Notes: generated from the sequence alone by a model not told the origin. A stretch of 64,000 nucleotides of DNA from Tanypteryx hageni (GCA_028673005.1 CM054113.1:42102117-42166116), one strand, 5' to 3'; positions 1-15,608 are shown, counted from the first letter of the stretch. Made by a program: numbers and translations.

Positions 1-1060
1 TCGCCTTGTTGTTCGCAAGGATAAAAATTCTCTTGATCAGATTCACAGGAATTAAATCTATGGGATTTCGGAAATAACTTGAATCGCAAATATACTTTAT
101 ATTTCCTAAGGAACGCTTTCATACGTAAATTCGGAAGGAAGCGGACGCGACGATGAAAAAAAATCCAATTACCAAATAAATGGAATTTTAGCAGTCTCTT
201 GACCTACGTGGTTAAATCAAGAACGACCTGATAGGAAGAGCGAGCGCACCTAGAGCGGCACTTAAGAAGACTCGGCCCAAGGGTCAACAATTATTCAGGT
301 CAGATTACTCAGCGATTATACGGGCACGGATGGAGATAAGGCCATGCAGATATCCCCCGACGTGCTTCGAGCGAAAAAAAAGCGGATGATGAATTATATT
401 TCGCAGGCCGTACCAACCCGAGATTTCGAGCATTTGCGTTCTCGCTAATACCGGTTTTAAGGACGGCGGACTAATTGTTTTCGCGGAGAATTTCCGTTAT
501 TATTTTTTATTCGTTGAATTACCGAGTTGCTTAATTGTTTAGATGCTGAAAAAATTTAACAGATGAAGACGAACAGAGAGATGAAATAATTTGATCAAAT
601 GCTGATTATTTGTGAAAAATAGAAATTTAATGAGATCGAACGATTAATATTAATTATATACATCCAGAAGAAGCAACAGCCAGCGTAAAATCGCACGTGA
701 ACCATTAGGTTCACCCACTAGTTGAGGCGGTGCGAGGCCGAGCCTCATGACCATCCGTTACAATTCGCACCGTAGCACGCATTTCATATGTACTCATCAC
801 GGCTCAATTCCATCTACTCGCCGCCTTCATGCATCTTAATCTTCGATGGGCAAAAAAAGAGAAGACATTAAGGCAATCAATCAATCCGGCCATCAGCAAT
901 AATAAATCATGTAACCATCAACATAACAATTTTCATCCCCTAATTCATCACTTTCGTTTTTCTTTTCTTAAATATTATTCTTTTTTCGCCAACCCTCGGA
1001 GCGCATTCAGGAATTCAAATTACGAGATCGACTTTCCCTGAGAGAGAAAGACAATTCTCT
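1..1060. other. No gene recognised
   Basis: AT-rich sequence with no coding similarity I recognise. The only structure noticed is a short hairpin (GAGGC-CGA-GCCTC) near 734-746. Confidence 0.5.
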
Positions 1061-1560
1061 CCACCCAAGAACCCGCCCATCTCATCTCCATCTACGTCAC
1101 CCCTCCCCGTCTCCCCCTCCCCGTCTCCCCCTCTCCTCCTCCCCGTCGCCCCCAATCGCCCCCCCCCCTCAATCTCACCCTTTCTAGAAGGCACGGAGAG
1201 AAAGAAAGAACTTCCATCCTTAGCGATTCGAGTCATGCATCGCTCCATTAGACATTCGCGCAACATCTCCTTCCCTCCTCCACCCCCCCCCCCTCCTGCC
1301 TCTACACCGTCTCTCTCCCCCCATTCCCCGCCTCCCTTTCCCTTCTTCCCCACTTACACTCCCGGCATGCACATCTATCTCTGTCCGGCGGACCAACGGG
1401 CGAGACAGCATCGTTTGTCGTACACGTTAACTCGAGGCACCTGCTCACCCTTATTACGTCCGAGTCATACGATTCGTTCCAAAACGAAAAGTCTACCTCT
1501 TTTTTCCTTTCCTCCCTAAGAGCCTTTCCTCTCTTTCTTATTCGATCTCACTCTTGCTTT
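1061..1560. repeat. Pyrimidine-rich low-complexity tract
   Basis: C/T-rich sequence with runs of CCCTCCCCGTCTCC type and several poly-C stretches. Open frames across it on both strands are low-complexity by-products, because stop codons are rare in such composition. No gene is supported. Confidence 0.6.
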
Positions 1561-1583
1561 ATTCCTTATCCGCCTTATTCTTT

Positions 1584-1677
<94 letters not shown>
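1584..1677. repeat. Compound (CA)n(TA)n microsatellite
   Basis: About 13 CA units (1584-1610) run directly into about 33 TA units (1611-1677). A pure alternating TA run of this length can extrude as a cruciform. Confidence 0.95.
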
Positions 1678-1680
<3 letters not shown>

Positions 1681-1817
1681 ACTATGGTCATTTCCATCTC
1701 CAATTCAAATATTATTAATGCTACGTGCGAAACTCGAACTATTTTCGTTAAATGCACATTTTTATTATTTTCTCGGGTTGCGATGGTTACTAAAAGCAAG
1801 TCCAACAGGAAACTATC

Positions 1818-1950
1818 GAGCTCGTCTTATGGCTGAAAATTTTCAAGAACAACCATTTTAGAAATACATACTAGTCTTAGGTATCTCCGTGTTATGGCTA
1901 TTGGAGATACCTGAGACGGTTATTTTTTAAATGCTTGTTCATGATTAAAA
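1818..1950. repeat. Small foldback (palindromic) repeat, copy 1
   Basis: The arms TAGGTATCTCC and GGAGATACCT face each other around a short loop near 1878-1912. Imperfect outer arms continue on both sides (TTCAAGAACAA on the left against the complement of TTGTTCATG on the right). The flank at 1818-1839 (GAGCTCGTCTTATGGCTGAA) is shared with the copy near 30.3-30.6 kb, on the opposite strand, and with 62558-62580. It resembles a non-autonomous palindromic transposon. No transposase is visible and the family is not identified. Confidence 0.6.
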
Positions 1951-1956
1951 ACAAGT

Positions 1957-2165
1957 CAACCGGCCAACCCAACCCAATCTGAGCAAATCAAGAAGATGTG
2001 CATTTCACGAAAATATATCTGGATCCGCCCAAAATGGCCAGGTGAACGAGTATGTAAGAAGACCAAAAATATTAGAGCACTTGAAACAACCCAACCAACC
2101 CAACCCGGGTTGCATTGAACGGAAATATATCGTGATCTGCACAAAATGGCCGGGCGAATCGAGAT
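1957..2165. repeat. Diverged tandem duplication, ~125-bp period
   Basis: Two related blocks each contain an AACCCAACC-rich stretch, then GAAAATATAT/GGAAATATAT, then CAAAATGGCC(A/G)GG(T/C)GAA (around 1990-2045 and 2095-2160). They are clearly diverged, so the duplication is old. No coding role is seen. Confidence 0.55.
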
Positions 2166-2924
2166 TTGCCCGGGCAGATCGAGGTCTGATCGCATTTCTT
2201 GTTTGCCCGTAACCTATACACACATACATAAAGTACGTACAATTATATACACACACCGATAAATACATACATATGTATTGTCTTGCATTTACTCTATTTT
2301 TCTCTAACGCTCTATTACCCTATCCCTTTATGTTTCAACTCCTCATTTTCTAACCATTACTCATTTCCTCCTACTTTTCCTCTTGTAATCACTCTTTCTA
2401 ACCAGCCGCTCGCCATCATCCGATGATGATAGTATCGATTCACCCTATCCGCGAGAGTAGGAAAAGAGCCATTTCGAAGGAACGATGTCGTTCCGGCGGT
2501 AAATGTATCATCGCATAATTCATCTCTCCCTTTCCCTATTTCTCTCTCTCTCTGAAACCCTTTGAATTTGCGCCTGGTAGATGATAATTCAGCACAGACG
2601 TATGATTTACTGGCGATCTCGATGTTTCCTTCCCATATCCGTCGATGTTAGTCTACGATCTTAGCATCAATTAAGACGCCAAAAATGAGAAATGGAGCGG
2701 TCGGACACCAATTTTAGGCATTAATTCAAAACGTTAACTCGCACGATTCTGTAAACTGGATTAAATCGTCGAACGGCAAAATTTTACCGATTTGAGTTGA
2801 ACATAAAAATTAGCAAATAATAAAGATAAGGGGAAAATAACGATAAAACAAATTATATGTTAATAAAAGACACTATATCGTATAACAGTTTTGCAAACGA
2901 TTTAAACCAATTGTATGTGATTTA
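2166..2924. other. No gene recognised
   Basis: AT-rich, with short T/C runs near 2525-2560. I see no coding similarity or clear repeat. Confidence 0.5.
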
Positions 2925-3085
2925 TTCATTTATTTATTTTCAATAAGCTCATAAACAGCACTTTACGCCCTTTTGTAATCAGGACAATAACGATAACATA
3001 GACGAACGTACAGAACCATGTCCTCGGCAGGATTTAAACCCGCGACCATAGCATTGGGAGCTAGAGAATGCAGTGGTTATCAGAC
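2925..3085 (-). mobile_element. tRNA-derived SINE, minus-strand copy
   Basis: Read on the minus strand, the segment contains GGTCGCGGGTTTAAATCC, a degenerate RNA polymerase III B box (about 3030-3040 on the plus strand), followed by TGCCGAGGACATGG. This matches the plus-strand SINE at 17.17-17.33 kb (GGTCGCGGGTTCGAATCC, then CGCCGAGGGCATGG). It ends in an A-rich AAATAAATAAATGAATAAAT-type tail near 2925-2945. The A-box region is poorly preserved. The middle differs from the other copy, so it may be a subfamily or an older insertion. Confidence 0.65.
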
Positions 3086-3089
3086 GAAA

Positions 3090-4680
3090 TAAGCGGAGAA
3101 AAATAATAAACTCCACGTTTCCAAAATATTGCCGCCACGAATTATTTTACGCTTGCAAGTATTCATATTTAATAATGATTTACATCCTTAACAATCAATT
3201 TCAAGGCGCGAGCATTCTAAAAATATCCGGGTAAGCCAACACAAGACGACTATAACGACTGTGAGTATGAGAGCAGGAGACATATCGTTAGCTCAGGAGC
3301 GTCCATTTACTTTTACAAGACCGGATGACGACGGACATTTGGGTCATCGTCTGTGATTATTCGACCAGCTGAATTATAACGTAAGAGAACGCGGCCGCGA
3401 GGAGCAGGAGGAGGAGGTAAAGAGATGGAGATAGAGTGGAAAGATGAGAGGGGAGGGAGAGAAAGGTATAGTGGGGTGAGAAGAAAAGGAGAAAAAGAAA
3501 GAGTGGAAATTGTTAGAGAGGAAGGGATGACGAGCGAAGTGGATGAGAACGAAATTGGAGTTTTCGAGGGCGGTCCAGACCAACCACACCGATTGGCTCG
3601 CCATCTACCGGAAACCTCATAAAGGCTGGAGTCTGGACAATTTTCTCATCCGACTCTCCCCCGATTCCATCAACAAAAATGGAAGACCCCTTTCTCTTCT
3701 GACCTCCCTCCGCTTCCAACCCCCTTTCTCGCCCCCCCCCCCTCTCACGCTTCCCCCACCCTTTTACCCTCACCTGCCACATCCGGAGGCCATTCACGCC
3801 TCCCGATTCTCATTTTTTCTCTCTCTCAATTCCTCTCATTCCCAGCCATATGCTCCTATGCTATAGATGGCATTGCACTCTGACGGCCTATGTAAGAGAT
3901 TCCTTATCGGGTCTCCTGAGGGGGTGAGAACGCGTGGAATAGTTGCGGTCCGCGTGCAAGAGAGTAAATAAAAAAAGCAAGTTCCAACCGAGTTGACCAG
4001 CTGTACATTCGCCTTTCATTGCATAAGAGATAAAATTTTTAGATATATTTATCTCCCGCGCCATGATCATGCTCCTAAGAAAATCGCCTTATAAACGCAT
4101 TCAGCGAGCTTTCACATTTAATGATATATATCGAGGATTTGCGTACACCTGTCTTTAATCATACAACCTATTGAACGGTAACTGTTACAGAATACACGCA
4201 TTGGCTCTAATTCGATAGAGATGTAATAACGAAATTCGGTATTACCCGCTAGGTCAGGAAAATAATTAAAGGGCAGAGAATATTTGAATCAACAGCGGCA
4301 AACCCTTAACCCAAACCCTCTCTCTAGGTACACGAGAAACGGGTGTCAATTTTTTCATCGTCTCTTCCCATTCTAGGTCCGAAGAAAGTCGGGTAAATTG
4401 ACTTCACTTAAAAATAATTGGCGACCTTTAAACCGAGCCGTTCTCAATATTTTCTTCTTCTCAACGGCATGACTTCCTGTAGAGATAAGTGGTTTCGACT
4501 AGGACCGTTATTTACTTTCAATCTACAGAGATGAGGATTAGAGATGTCCCACTTGCCATCCAATTCCTTTTGCAGGCCAGCCTTCCTAACGCCACCCGCA
4601 CCTCCATTCCTTCAACCCATCCCCAATTTCCCCTCCTTTTATACCCTAAAAGCTACCGCCCTCCATCACTTGCCATCTCC
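3090..4680. other. No gene recognised; mixed low-complexity tracts
   Basis: Contains a purine-rich block (about 3395-3535) and a pyrimidine-rich block (about 3650-3860). Open frames here are low-complexity and lack domain features. Confidence 0.5.
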
Positions 4681-4875
4681 CACTCTCCCCCTACTTTGCT
4701 CTCTCCCTCTTTCCCCCCTCCTTTTTCCCCATTATCTCTCTCTCCCTTCCTCTCTTCCCCTTTTTTCTCCTCCCCCTCTCCCATTTTTTCTCTCTCCCTC
4801 AACTTTTCTCTCTCTCTTCCACTTCTTTTTCTCTCTCTCTCTCTCCCCCTTTTTTCTCTCTCCCTCCCTCACTCA
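4681..4875. repeat. CT-rich low-complexity tract
   Basis: Nearly pure C/T on the plus strand, dominated by CTCTCT and CCCTCC runs. The open frames of 126 and 165 codons that cross it are composed of Ser, Leu, Pro and Phe and are artefacts of composition. Confidence 0.85.
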
Positions 4876-9413
<4,538 letters not shown>

Positions 9414-9650
9414 ATGAAGGAAGGGAAAAGGAAGGAAGGGAAAAGGAAGGAAGTGGAAAGGAAGGAAGGGGAAAGGAAGGAAGGGGAAAGGAAGGAAGGG
9501 GAAAGGAAGGAAGGGGAAAGGAAGGAAGGGGAAAGGAAGGAAGGGGAAAGGAAGGAAGGGGAAAGGAAGGAAGGGGAAAGGAAGGAAGGGGAAAGGAAGG
9601 AAGGGGGAAGGAAGGAAGGGGGAATGAAGGATGGGGAGGGGGAACGGAAG
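9414..9650. repeat. 15-bp purine minisatellite
   Basis: Tandem units of GGAAAGGAAGGAAGG, about 14 copies, with identical central units and variants at both edges. The plus strand is almost entirely A and G. Because the period is a multiple of three, all frames stay open, giving a spurious Lys-Glu-Gly-Glu-Arg repeat on the plus strand and Phe-Leu-Pro repeats on the minus strand. Confidence 0.95.
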
Positions 9651-10300
9651 GAAGAAAAGTAAAGAGTCAGAAGGCGTGCAGATTACAATAAAGATTCGCG
9701 ACTCTCTTCCATCAAAACAAAAAAAAACCAAAGTTTCGCAAGAAAAATTGCTCGCATCGAATCTCTTTCTTCCTTTTGCTCTCTCATTCTTATCTCTCCG
9801 TTGCCTTCGGAGGAAACGTTGTTACTAAAGCTGTTGAAAATGTATGCCGCGCCTCGAAAGAGCAGCTCCCTTTCCCGTTCCCCTCCCCAAACCTCTATTA
9901 TTCTCCACCTTCCCTTCCTCCCTCTCCCACATCCTTCCACTCCCAACTGTTCGAGAGCGTACGTAATCCCGCGGCATGGTTCGCGTTAACCTTCGCCTCT
10001 TCTCGAGAGGATAAAATGATCGAGCTTTCGTTACCGTTTCTTTTTTCTTTTTTGATCGAAGGAATTCGCACTGTATTCGCTTTTAGTCTCGGAGCGCTTG
10101 TAGATTTGTGAAAGCCTTCTCCGTTTTGGGTGGCAAATGTGGATTTATTGAAAACACTTACGAAAACTGAGGAAGAGTGGTATCCTAAACATCAAACGAG
10201 TGAGGGAACAATTGCAATGCGTTACATACGGCGCTTTTTTATACATTACTTGTCTAGCTGAATAATGAGCAAGATATCCCTGCGCCTGATCCTTGAATAA
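9651..10300. other. No gene recognised
   Basis: A mixed-composition segment with a C/T-rich patch near 9865-9945. No supported feature. Confidence 0.45.
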
Positions 10301-10620
10301 AATCACATATCCTGAAATTTTAGCTGCGCTAGCTTCATTTTTTCAAAAGATATCTTCCACAAAGACGGACAGACGAACAACGGCCAAAATAATGCAGCCA
10401 AGCATTTCCCTTGTAAAGAAAATTGTATTGCACTAATTTCGTTGCCACAATTAGTTCAACATGGCTCGGAAAAAAGTGCGATCGGTCAATAAATATTAGC
10501 AAAACTCCCCAATACCAAATTTCATCATAATGCGTCCAGCGGTTTCCGAGTTTTAGCATGCGGACGGACGGACGGAAACGACCTCCTCCGTGCAAAGAAC
10601 GCATAAAAACAGGAACGTCT
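10300..10620. repeat. Possible dispersed-repeat remnant with GACGGACGGACGG motif
   Basis: Contains AAATTTCATCATAATGCG followed by TCCAGCGGTTTCCGAGTTTTAGC and GGACGGACGGACGGA, plus GACGGACAGACGAAC about 190 bp upstream. The phrase order (AAATTTCAT, CCAG-CGTTT, GAGTTTTAG, GACGGACGG) resembles tails of interspersed arthropod repeats as I remember them. That is recall, not a search result. Confidence 0.4.
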
Positions 10621-10956
10621 CTTAAAAAATCTAATTACTATAAATTTGTATATTAAGAATGTCAAAATAGTTTTCCCGGCCGTGCTACGCCACTAATAGA
10701 CCATTATTGATTACAATTGTGTTACAATAAGCAATAATGGAGCTATTGTTCATTATCCCCTGCCTGTAATGTAACGGGTTTTACCGCACATAGTGATTTC
10801 CCTGGCAGAAGCCTGCTGTGTGCCGTTCCTGAATAAGGGAAGGCGGATTGTTGCAAAGAGCAGGGAAAGATATCAATCGCACAATTAAGCTGTCTCGCAT
10901 CTTTTTCGACAGGTAGCGTTTTCCTGTCTCCATTTAATTCACTTTTAAAATGTCTT

Positions 10957-11578
10957 CAAGACGTCGCAAGGGCTGTCGCTTTGGTTGAAGATGGCCGCTC
11001 TCTTCGTTATGATGCTAAAGTTATTGGCGCCTCTCTCACCACCGTTCGTCGATCTGTCCATCACGTCTAAGAGACTCGAAGTTACACAAGGAGGCCCGGA
11101 TCAGGTCGACGAAGGAAGGCTTCGGCTCGAGAAGATCGTTTTATTCTGTTGCGTACCGAAATCGCCGCCACACAGCGGAAGAGGCTCACAACCGACTGCC
11201 GCAAGTGCGGAAGGTGAATGCGAGCGAACAGTAAGAAGACTGCGGAAAACGAACCCGAGCTCACGCAGACCTGCTACTGGTCCTGAACCGACCCCACGAC
11301 TTCGCACAGCTCGTCTTCAGTTTGCGCGGGAACACGTGCAGTGGACATTGGAGCAATGGAGCACAGTTCTGCTCTCGGACGAGTCCAGGTTCTCCCTACG
11401 ATCACCAGACGAAAGAGAGAGTCTGGAAGAAGGCCTGGTGAGCGTTTTGCAGAGTGTACATTCGCGCAAAGGACGCCATTCCATGGAGGATCCGCCATAG
11501 TAATGGCCAGCAGTTCCTCTGATTCTCGTACGGAGCTCGTCTTCAATGAGAACGGATCTCTCGCTGCCCACCGCTACT
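10957..11578 (+). pseudogene. Tc1-like transposase remnant, C-terminus missing
   Basis: Conceptual pieces in different frames together resemble a Tc1-type DDE transposase, an enzyme that cuts and re-inserts its own element. The N-terminal helix-turn-helix is visible at about 10957-11060 (DVARAVALVEDGRSLRYD, then TTVRRSV). A linker with a GRRRK motif follows near 11095-11125. RRHTAEEAHNRLPQVRKVNA lies at about 11160-11220, then RRPATGPEPTPR and LLSDESRFSLRSPD (11375-11410), which carries the first catalytic Asp, and RPGERFAECTFAQRTPFHGG further on. Several frameshifts separate these pieces. The region that should hold the second Asp and the final Glu is absent: similarity stops after the ENGSLAAHRY segment, two bases before a different transposase begins. 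No inverted terminal repeats were found. The element is dead. Confidence 0.85.
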
Positions 11579-11580
11579 AA

Positions 11581-12291
11581 AGAGTGAATTTTGCTGTGGA
11601 TATGTTGAACAGAATAGACGAAGATAACACTTTTTTGCAAAGAGTTCTGTTTTCAGATGAAGCGACATTTCATTTATTAGGGTTAGTTAATCGTCACAAT
11701 AACTGGATATAGGGCTCTGAGCTGCCTCATGAAGTGAGGGAATATGAAAAAGACAGCCCAAAAGTCAACGTCTGGTGCGGCCTCATGCATGACCGCATAA
11801 TCAGACCTTTCTTTTTTGTGGAAAAATCGGTACCTCGATTGTGTACATGTTACAAGAATTTGTGCTACATAGAGCTTCCGGAACTGCAACCAAATTCGTG
11901 TTCCAAAAAGACGGGGCGCCCTCACATGGGTTATTCCTGTTAGACAGCGTCTTGATAGACATTTCCCTGGACGTTGGATTGGCCGGGATGGGCCAATCGC
12001 TTGGCCACCGCGGTTCCAAGATTTGACCCCACTGGACTTTTTTTATGTGGGGCTATGTGAAAGACACTTAACAGAATGCCCATTAAGGATCTTCAGCACT
12101 TGTATAACAGAATCGCAGATGTGATTTCCACAATCGCACCAGATATGCTTGAACGCAAATGGCTGGAAATCTATTGGACATTGTCCGAGCAACAAAAGTT
12201 TCACATGTGGAAATTGTATAACAAAATTCTCAAAGTTTGTAAATCATTTGCAGAAGACAGAATGAAAATACAGTCAGTGGTTTACAAGTAA
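11581..12291 (+). pseudogene. Mariner-superfamily (DDD) transposase remnant, N-terminus missing
   Basis: The pieces resemble the catalytic half of a mariner-type transposase. LFSDEATFH carries the first Asp (codon 11656-11658). PKVNVWCGLMHDRIIRPFFF follows near 11760-11815. FQKDGAPSH holds the second Asp (11911-11913). RHFPGRWIGRDGPIAWPPR leads to DLTPLDFF with the third Asp (12020-12022), about 36 codons after the second. A helical C-terminus (about 12076-12290) includes IADVISTIAPDMLERKW. An in-frame TAG near 11709 and several frameshifts break it. Residues upstream of the first catalytic Asp are missing, apart from a few just before it. It abuts the Tc1-like remnant and is followed by a TA repeat. 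The subfamily cannot be fixed by eye. Confidence 0.85.
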
Positions 12292-12329
12292 TTTCTGTAT
12301 AATTTTGTGACATTATTTTATGTACACAC

Positions 12330-12330
<1 letters not shown>

Positions 12331-12370
<40 letters not shown>

Positions 12371-12373
12371 TAT
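12331..12373. repeat. (TA)n microsatellite and probable 5' target duplication of the LINE
   Basis: An alternating TA run ends in ATATCATAT directly before the tRNA-like start of the LINE. A matching stretch, ATATATATATATCGTATAT, follows the LINE's ATG-repeat tail at 15631-15650. The pair fits a target-site duplication made when the LINE inserted into a TA repeat, although low complexity makes chance similarity possible. Confidence 0.6.
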
Positions 12374-12445
12374 GCACTGATGGTGTAGTGGTTAGCGTGT
12401 CGGCTTTCTATTGCAAAGTGCGGGGGTTCAAACCCCTCGAATGGA
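12374..12445 (+). promoter_or_regulatory. tRNA-like head with pol III A and B boxes
   Basis: TGGTGTAGTGG (12381-12391) fits a polymerase III A box. GGTTCAAACCC (12425-12435) fits a B box, set in a GGGG/CCCC T-arm-like stem. The acceptor stem is not well formed, so this is not a working tRNA gene. It sits at the 5' boundary of the LINE, just inside the presumed target duplication, so it may serve as an internal promoter or reflect fusion with a SINE. Confidence 0.65.
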
Positions 12446-12638
12446 GGTTTTATAAAAAACTATCATCAGTGACTGGCAGTAGGCAGCAGTACTGTCAGTA
12501 TAATATAGAACCGAAAACAAATTATGTTGGTTGGGTCTATATCCAATACAGCTGTAGGCGGGATCAGGACGATTTGAACGGCTACAGTACTGCGATGTGG
12601 AAAGCAAGAGGGAAACTACCACATAAAAATCCCTAGTA

Positions 12639-13523
12639 ATGATTATATGGTTGGACAATACGAGTTCTCTCGTGGTAAAACAATCCGGAGGTAAAAGAGT
12701 CCCCAAATCAGATCTCCGGGCGGGGACTGCCTTGAGGAAAACATTTGTCGAAAGTAATTTACGAATAGGGACTTGGAACGTAAGAACTATGAGAAAAGCA
12801 GGAAAGCTAGAGAACTTGAAAGAAGAAATGAGAAGAAATAGAGTTGACATTATAGGACTAAGCGAAACTAGATGGGAGGGAGAAGGACAGTTTGACTCGG
12901 AAGAATTCACGGTAGTTTATTCTGGAGGAAATAGTGGAGAAAGGGGAGTAGCTCTGGTACTTAGGAAAGATATGATGAAACGCGTGACAAAGATAATAGC
13001 AACGAACGATAGACTGATGGCAATAAAGCTAAAAACAGTACCAGTGGGCATGCTGATAATCCAGGTATATATGCCAACGTCAGCTCATGAAGATGAAGAA
13101 ATCGATGAGATTTATGAGCAAATTAATGAAATTTACGAAGAAGGCGGAAGAGGAAAGGTAAACTGCATAATAATGGGAGATTGGAACAGCATAGTCGGAG
13201 AAGGACAGGAAGTAAATGTTGTCGGGCAATACGGACTTGGAAAGAGAAATCGAGGAGGGGAGAAACTCGTAGAATTCTGCATCAATAATGACCTTGTAGT
13301 GACCAATGCATGGTGAAAAAACCATAAACGAAGGTTATACACATGGAAAAGCCCAGGACATAGAATGAGATGCCAAATAGATTACATCCTTGTAAAACAA
13401 AGATTCAGGAACAGCATAAAGAACGCCAAGGCATTTCAAGGAGCGGACATTGATTCAGATCACAGCCTTCTAATACTTGACGTGAGTACAAAGCTCAAAC
13501 AAATAAGAAAAACGAGAAGATAA
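12639..13523 (+). pseudogene. LINE endonuclease domain (broken)
   Basis: AP-endonuclease-type domain that would nick target DNA. Visible motifs in order: LRIGTWNVRTM (from about 12760), the metal-binding Glu in LSETRWEG, then VYMPTSAHEDEE, IIMGDWNSIVGEG (Asp and Asn of the active site) and IDSDHSLL near 13450-13475 (the SDH motif). A TGA at 13314-13316 follows NDLVVTNAW. The frame then continues with KNHKRRLYTWKSP and QIDYILV until a TAA at 13521-13523. The methionine at 12639 is only the first available in the open frame; the true ancestral start is uncertain. A linker segment in the same frame runs 13575-13871 and includes KKIRKPWITKKMLEKM. Confidence 0.85.
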
Positions 13524-14069
13524 AGACAGACCTGGGACCTAGAAAAACTGAAAGAAAGGCAGGATGTAGTCAGCATGAAGATGGAAGATAACCTAAGAAA
13601 GTTGGAAAACAAACCGAAGACCGTTGATATAGAATGGGATGAAATTAAAATCAGTATCAAGGATACCTTGGATAAAGAGATTGGAAAACAAGAGAAGAAA
13701 ATCAGAAAACCATGGATCACGAAGAAAATGCTGGAGAAAATGAATGAGAGACAAAAATGGAAAAACGTTAACACTGAAGAAGGTAGAGCCAACTATAGGC
13801 GTATAAACAATGAGTTGAGAAGGGTAACAGATAAAGCTAGAGAAAATTGGATAAAAGGAAAATGTGATTAAATAGAACAAATGGAGAAGTTAGGACGATA
13901 TGATGTACAATAGAGCACTCGAGTTAGAAGATAAGAAATCTAATGGAATTCATGGTATGGGAATTATGAATACGGATGGGAAGAAAGTCTCAGAAACAAA
14001 GGATGTAGCACAGGTATGGGAAGAATACATTAAGGAATTATACAGCAAACAGGCAGGAGCGGAAAATAG

Positions 14070-15586
14070 AACTGGAAGATGAGGAAAACATTGAAGAAGA
14101 TAACTTAGGACCAAGTATTATGGAGAGCGAAGTAGAAAAAGCGATAGTGGAAATAAAGAATGGGAAAGCCATGGGCAGCGATGAAATACTGACTGAGATA
14201 CTACAAGTCATAGGATCAGAAGGACTAAAAGCGATCACAAAATTAATTAATAAGATTTACGACACGGGAGAGTGGCCTCACGATTTCCTAGAAGTAACAA
14301 TGATCCCTCTAAAGAAGAAGCCAAAGGCAATGCAGTGTAAAGATTACAGAACTATAAGCCTTCTGTCACACACATCGAAGATCATCACGAGGATTCTTAA
14401 TAAAAGGCTGGAGAAAAAGGCAGAAGAAATACTAGGGGAAGATCAATTCGATTTCAGAAAAGGACGAGGAACTAGAGATGCTATAGGAGTTGTTAGAATC
14501 ATATCAGAAAGGGCAATAGAGTACAGTCAAGATATCTGCGCATGTTTCGTAGACTGGCAGAAGGCCTTTGATAGAGTAAATTGGGTAAAGTTGATGAAGA
14601 TATTAAAGGATATAGGTGTAGACTGGAAAGACAGGAGACTGATTAGGAATCTATACGCGAATCAAGTTGTAAAGGTCAGGTTTGAGAATGTGGACACCTG
14701 CGGAATAAATATCGGTAGAGGAGTAAGACAAGGCTGCTGCCTCTCGCCAACCCTATTCAATATATATGGAGAAAGTCTAATGCAAGAAGCCTTAGAAGGC
14801 ACAGGAGATTTCAAAATTGGAGGAAGGATTATAAGAACAGTAAAATACGCAGATGATCAAGTACTTCTAGCAAGAAAGGAAGAGGAGCTATAAAAAATGA
14901 TAAATAGACTAGTGATAACTGGTAGAAAATACGGTATGGAAATAAATACAGAAAAATCCAAGGTCATTCGAATATCGGTTAAAGAAGAGAATCTGAACAT
15001 AAGTATTGGGGGAAAGCCTGTAGAACAAGTTTCAGAATATAAATACCTTGGAAGCATCATAACACGAGAAGCAAAATGTACGGATGAGATCAGAACTAGA
15101 ATAGGAAAAGCAAAAGCGGCTTTCAGGAGAAAGAAACAACTACTTACAGGGAATATAAGGGAAGATATCCGCAAGAAGTTGATAAAATTCTATGTATGGA
15201 GTATAGCATTGTATGGGGCAGAAACATGGACGATAAGAAAAAATGGCATCAAATACTTGGAAAGCTTTGAAATGTGGACTTGGAGGAGAATGTTGAAGAT
15301 AAAATGGACAGATAGGATGAAAAACGATGAAGTGCTACGAAGAATAGGAGAGAAGCGAATGATTATACAGACTATCAGAAAGGGGAAGGCTAACTGGGTT
15401 GGACATTACCTGAGGAGAGAGAGAATGATTAAAGATGTGTTAGAAGGAAAACTAGATGGGAAAAGGGAAAGAGGTAGGAAAAGGTTTCAGCTGATAGACG
15501 ATTTGAAAGGGAAAGAGAGTTATCAAGATATGAAGAGGACAGCAGAAAATAGGAGTAAATGGAGAACCAGGTTTAACCAAGAATAA
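14070..15586 (+). pseudogene. LINE reverse transcriptase and C-terminal region (broken)
   Basis: The reverse transcriptase begins after a frameshift with IMESEVEKAIVEIKNGKA. Fingers and palm motifs follow: GSDEI, DYRTISLLSHTSKIITRIL, FRKGRGTRDAIG, CFVDWQKAFDRVNW, GVRQGCCLSPTLFNIY and the catalytic YADD at 14846-14857. A TAA at 14891-14893 sits where a Gln is expected (EEEL-stop-KMINRL), consistent with one C-to-T change in CAA. The frame then resumes without a shift through YKYLGSIITREAKC, YGAETWTIRKNGIKYLESFE, MWTWRRMLKIKW and NWVGHYLRRERMIKDVLEG, typical of the thumb and C-terminus of this LINE group. It ends at TAA 15584-15586, nine bases before the 3' hairpin. Confidence 0.9.
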
Positions 15587-15594
15587 TCACGGAC

Positions 15595-15608
15595 CTGTCT
15601 ACGGACAG
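15595..15608 (+). promoter_or_regulatory. LINE 3'-terminal UNCG hairpin, copy 1
   Basis: CTGTC-TACG-GACAG forms a 5-bp stem closed by C-G over a UACG loop, a member of the stable UNCG tetraloop class. It is followed after nine bases by an ATG-repeat tail. The copy at 31862-31875 has the same stem and a UUCG loop. A 3' stem-loop bound by the reverse transcriptase is known in other LINEs, so the same role is inferred here. Confidence 0.75.

Noticed and set aside
10702..10741. CCATTATTG...CAATAATGG inverted repeat before the Tc1-like remnant
   Set aside because: Only 9 bp per arm with a 22-bp spacer in AT-rich DNA, with no counterpart at the other end of the remnant; not enough to call a transposon terminus.
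12374..12445. A genuine tRNA gene upstream of the LINE
   Set aside because: A and B boxes are present but no proper acceptor stem forms.
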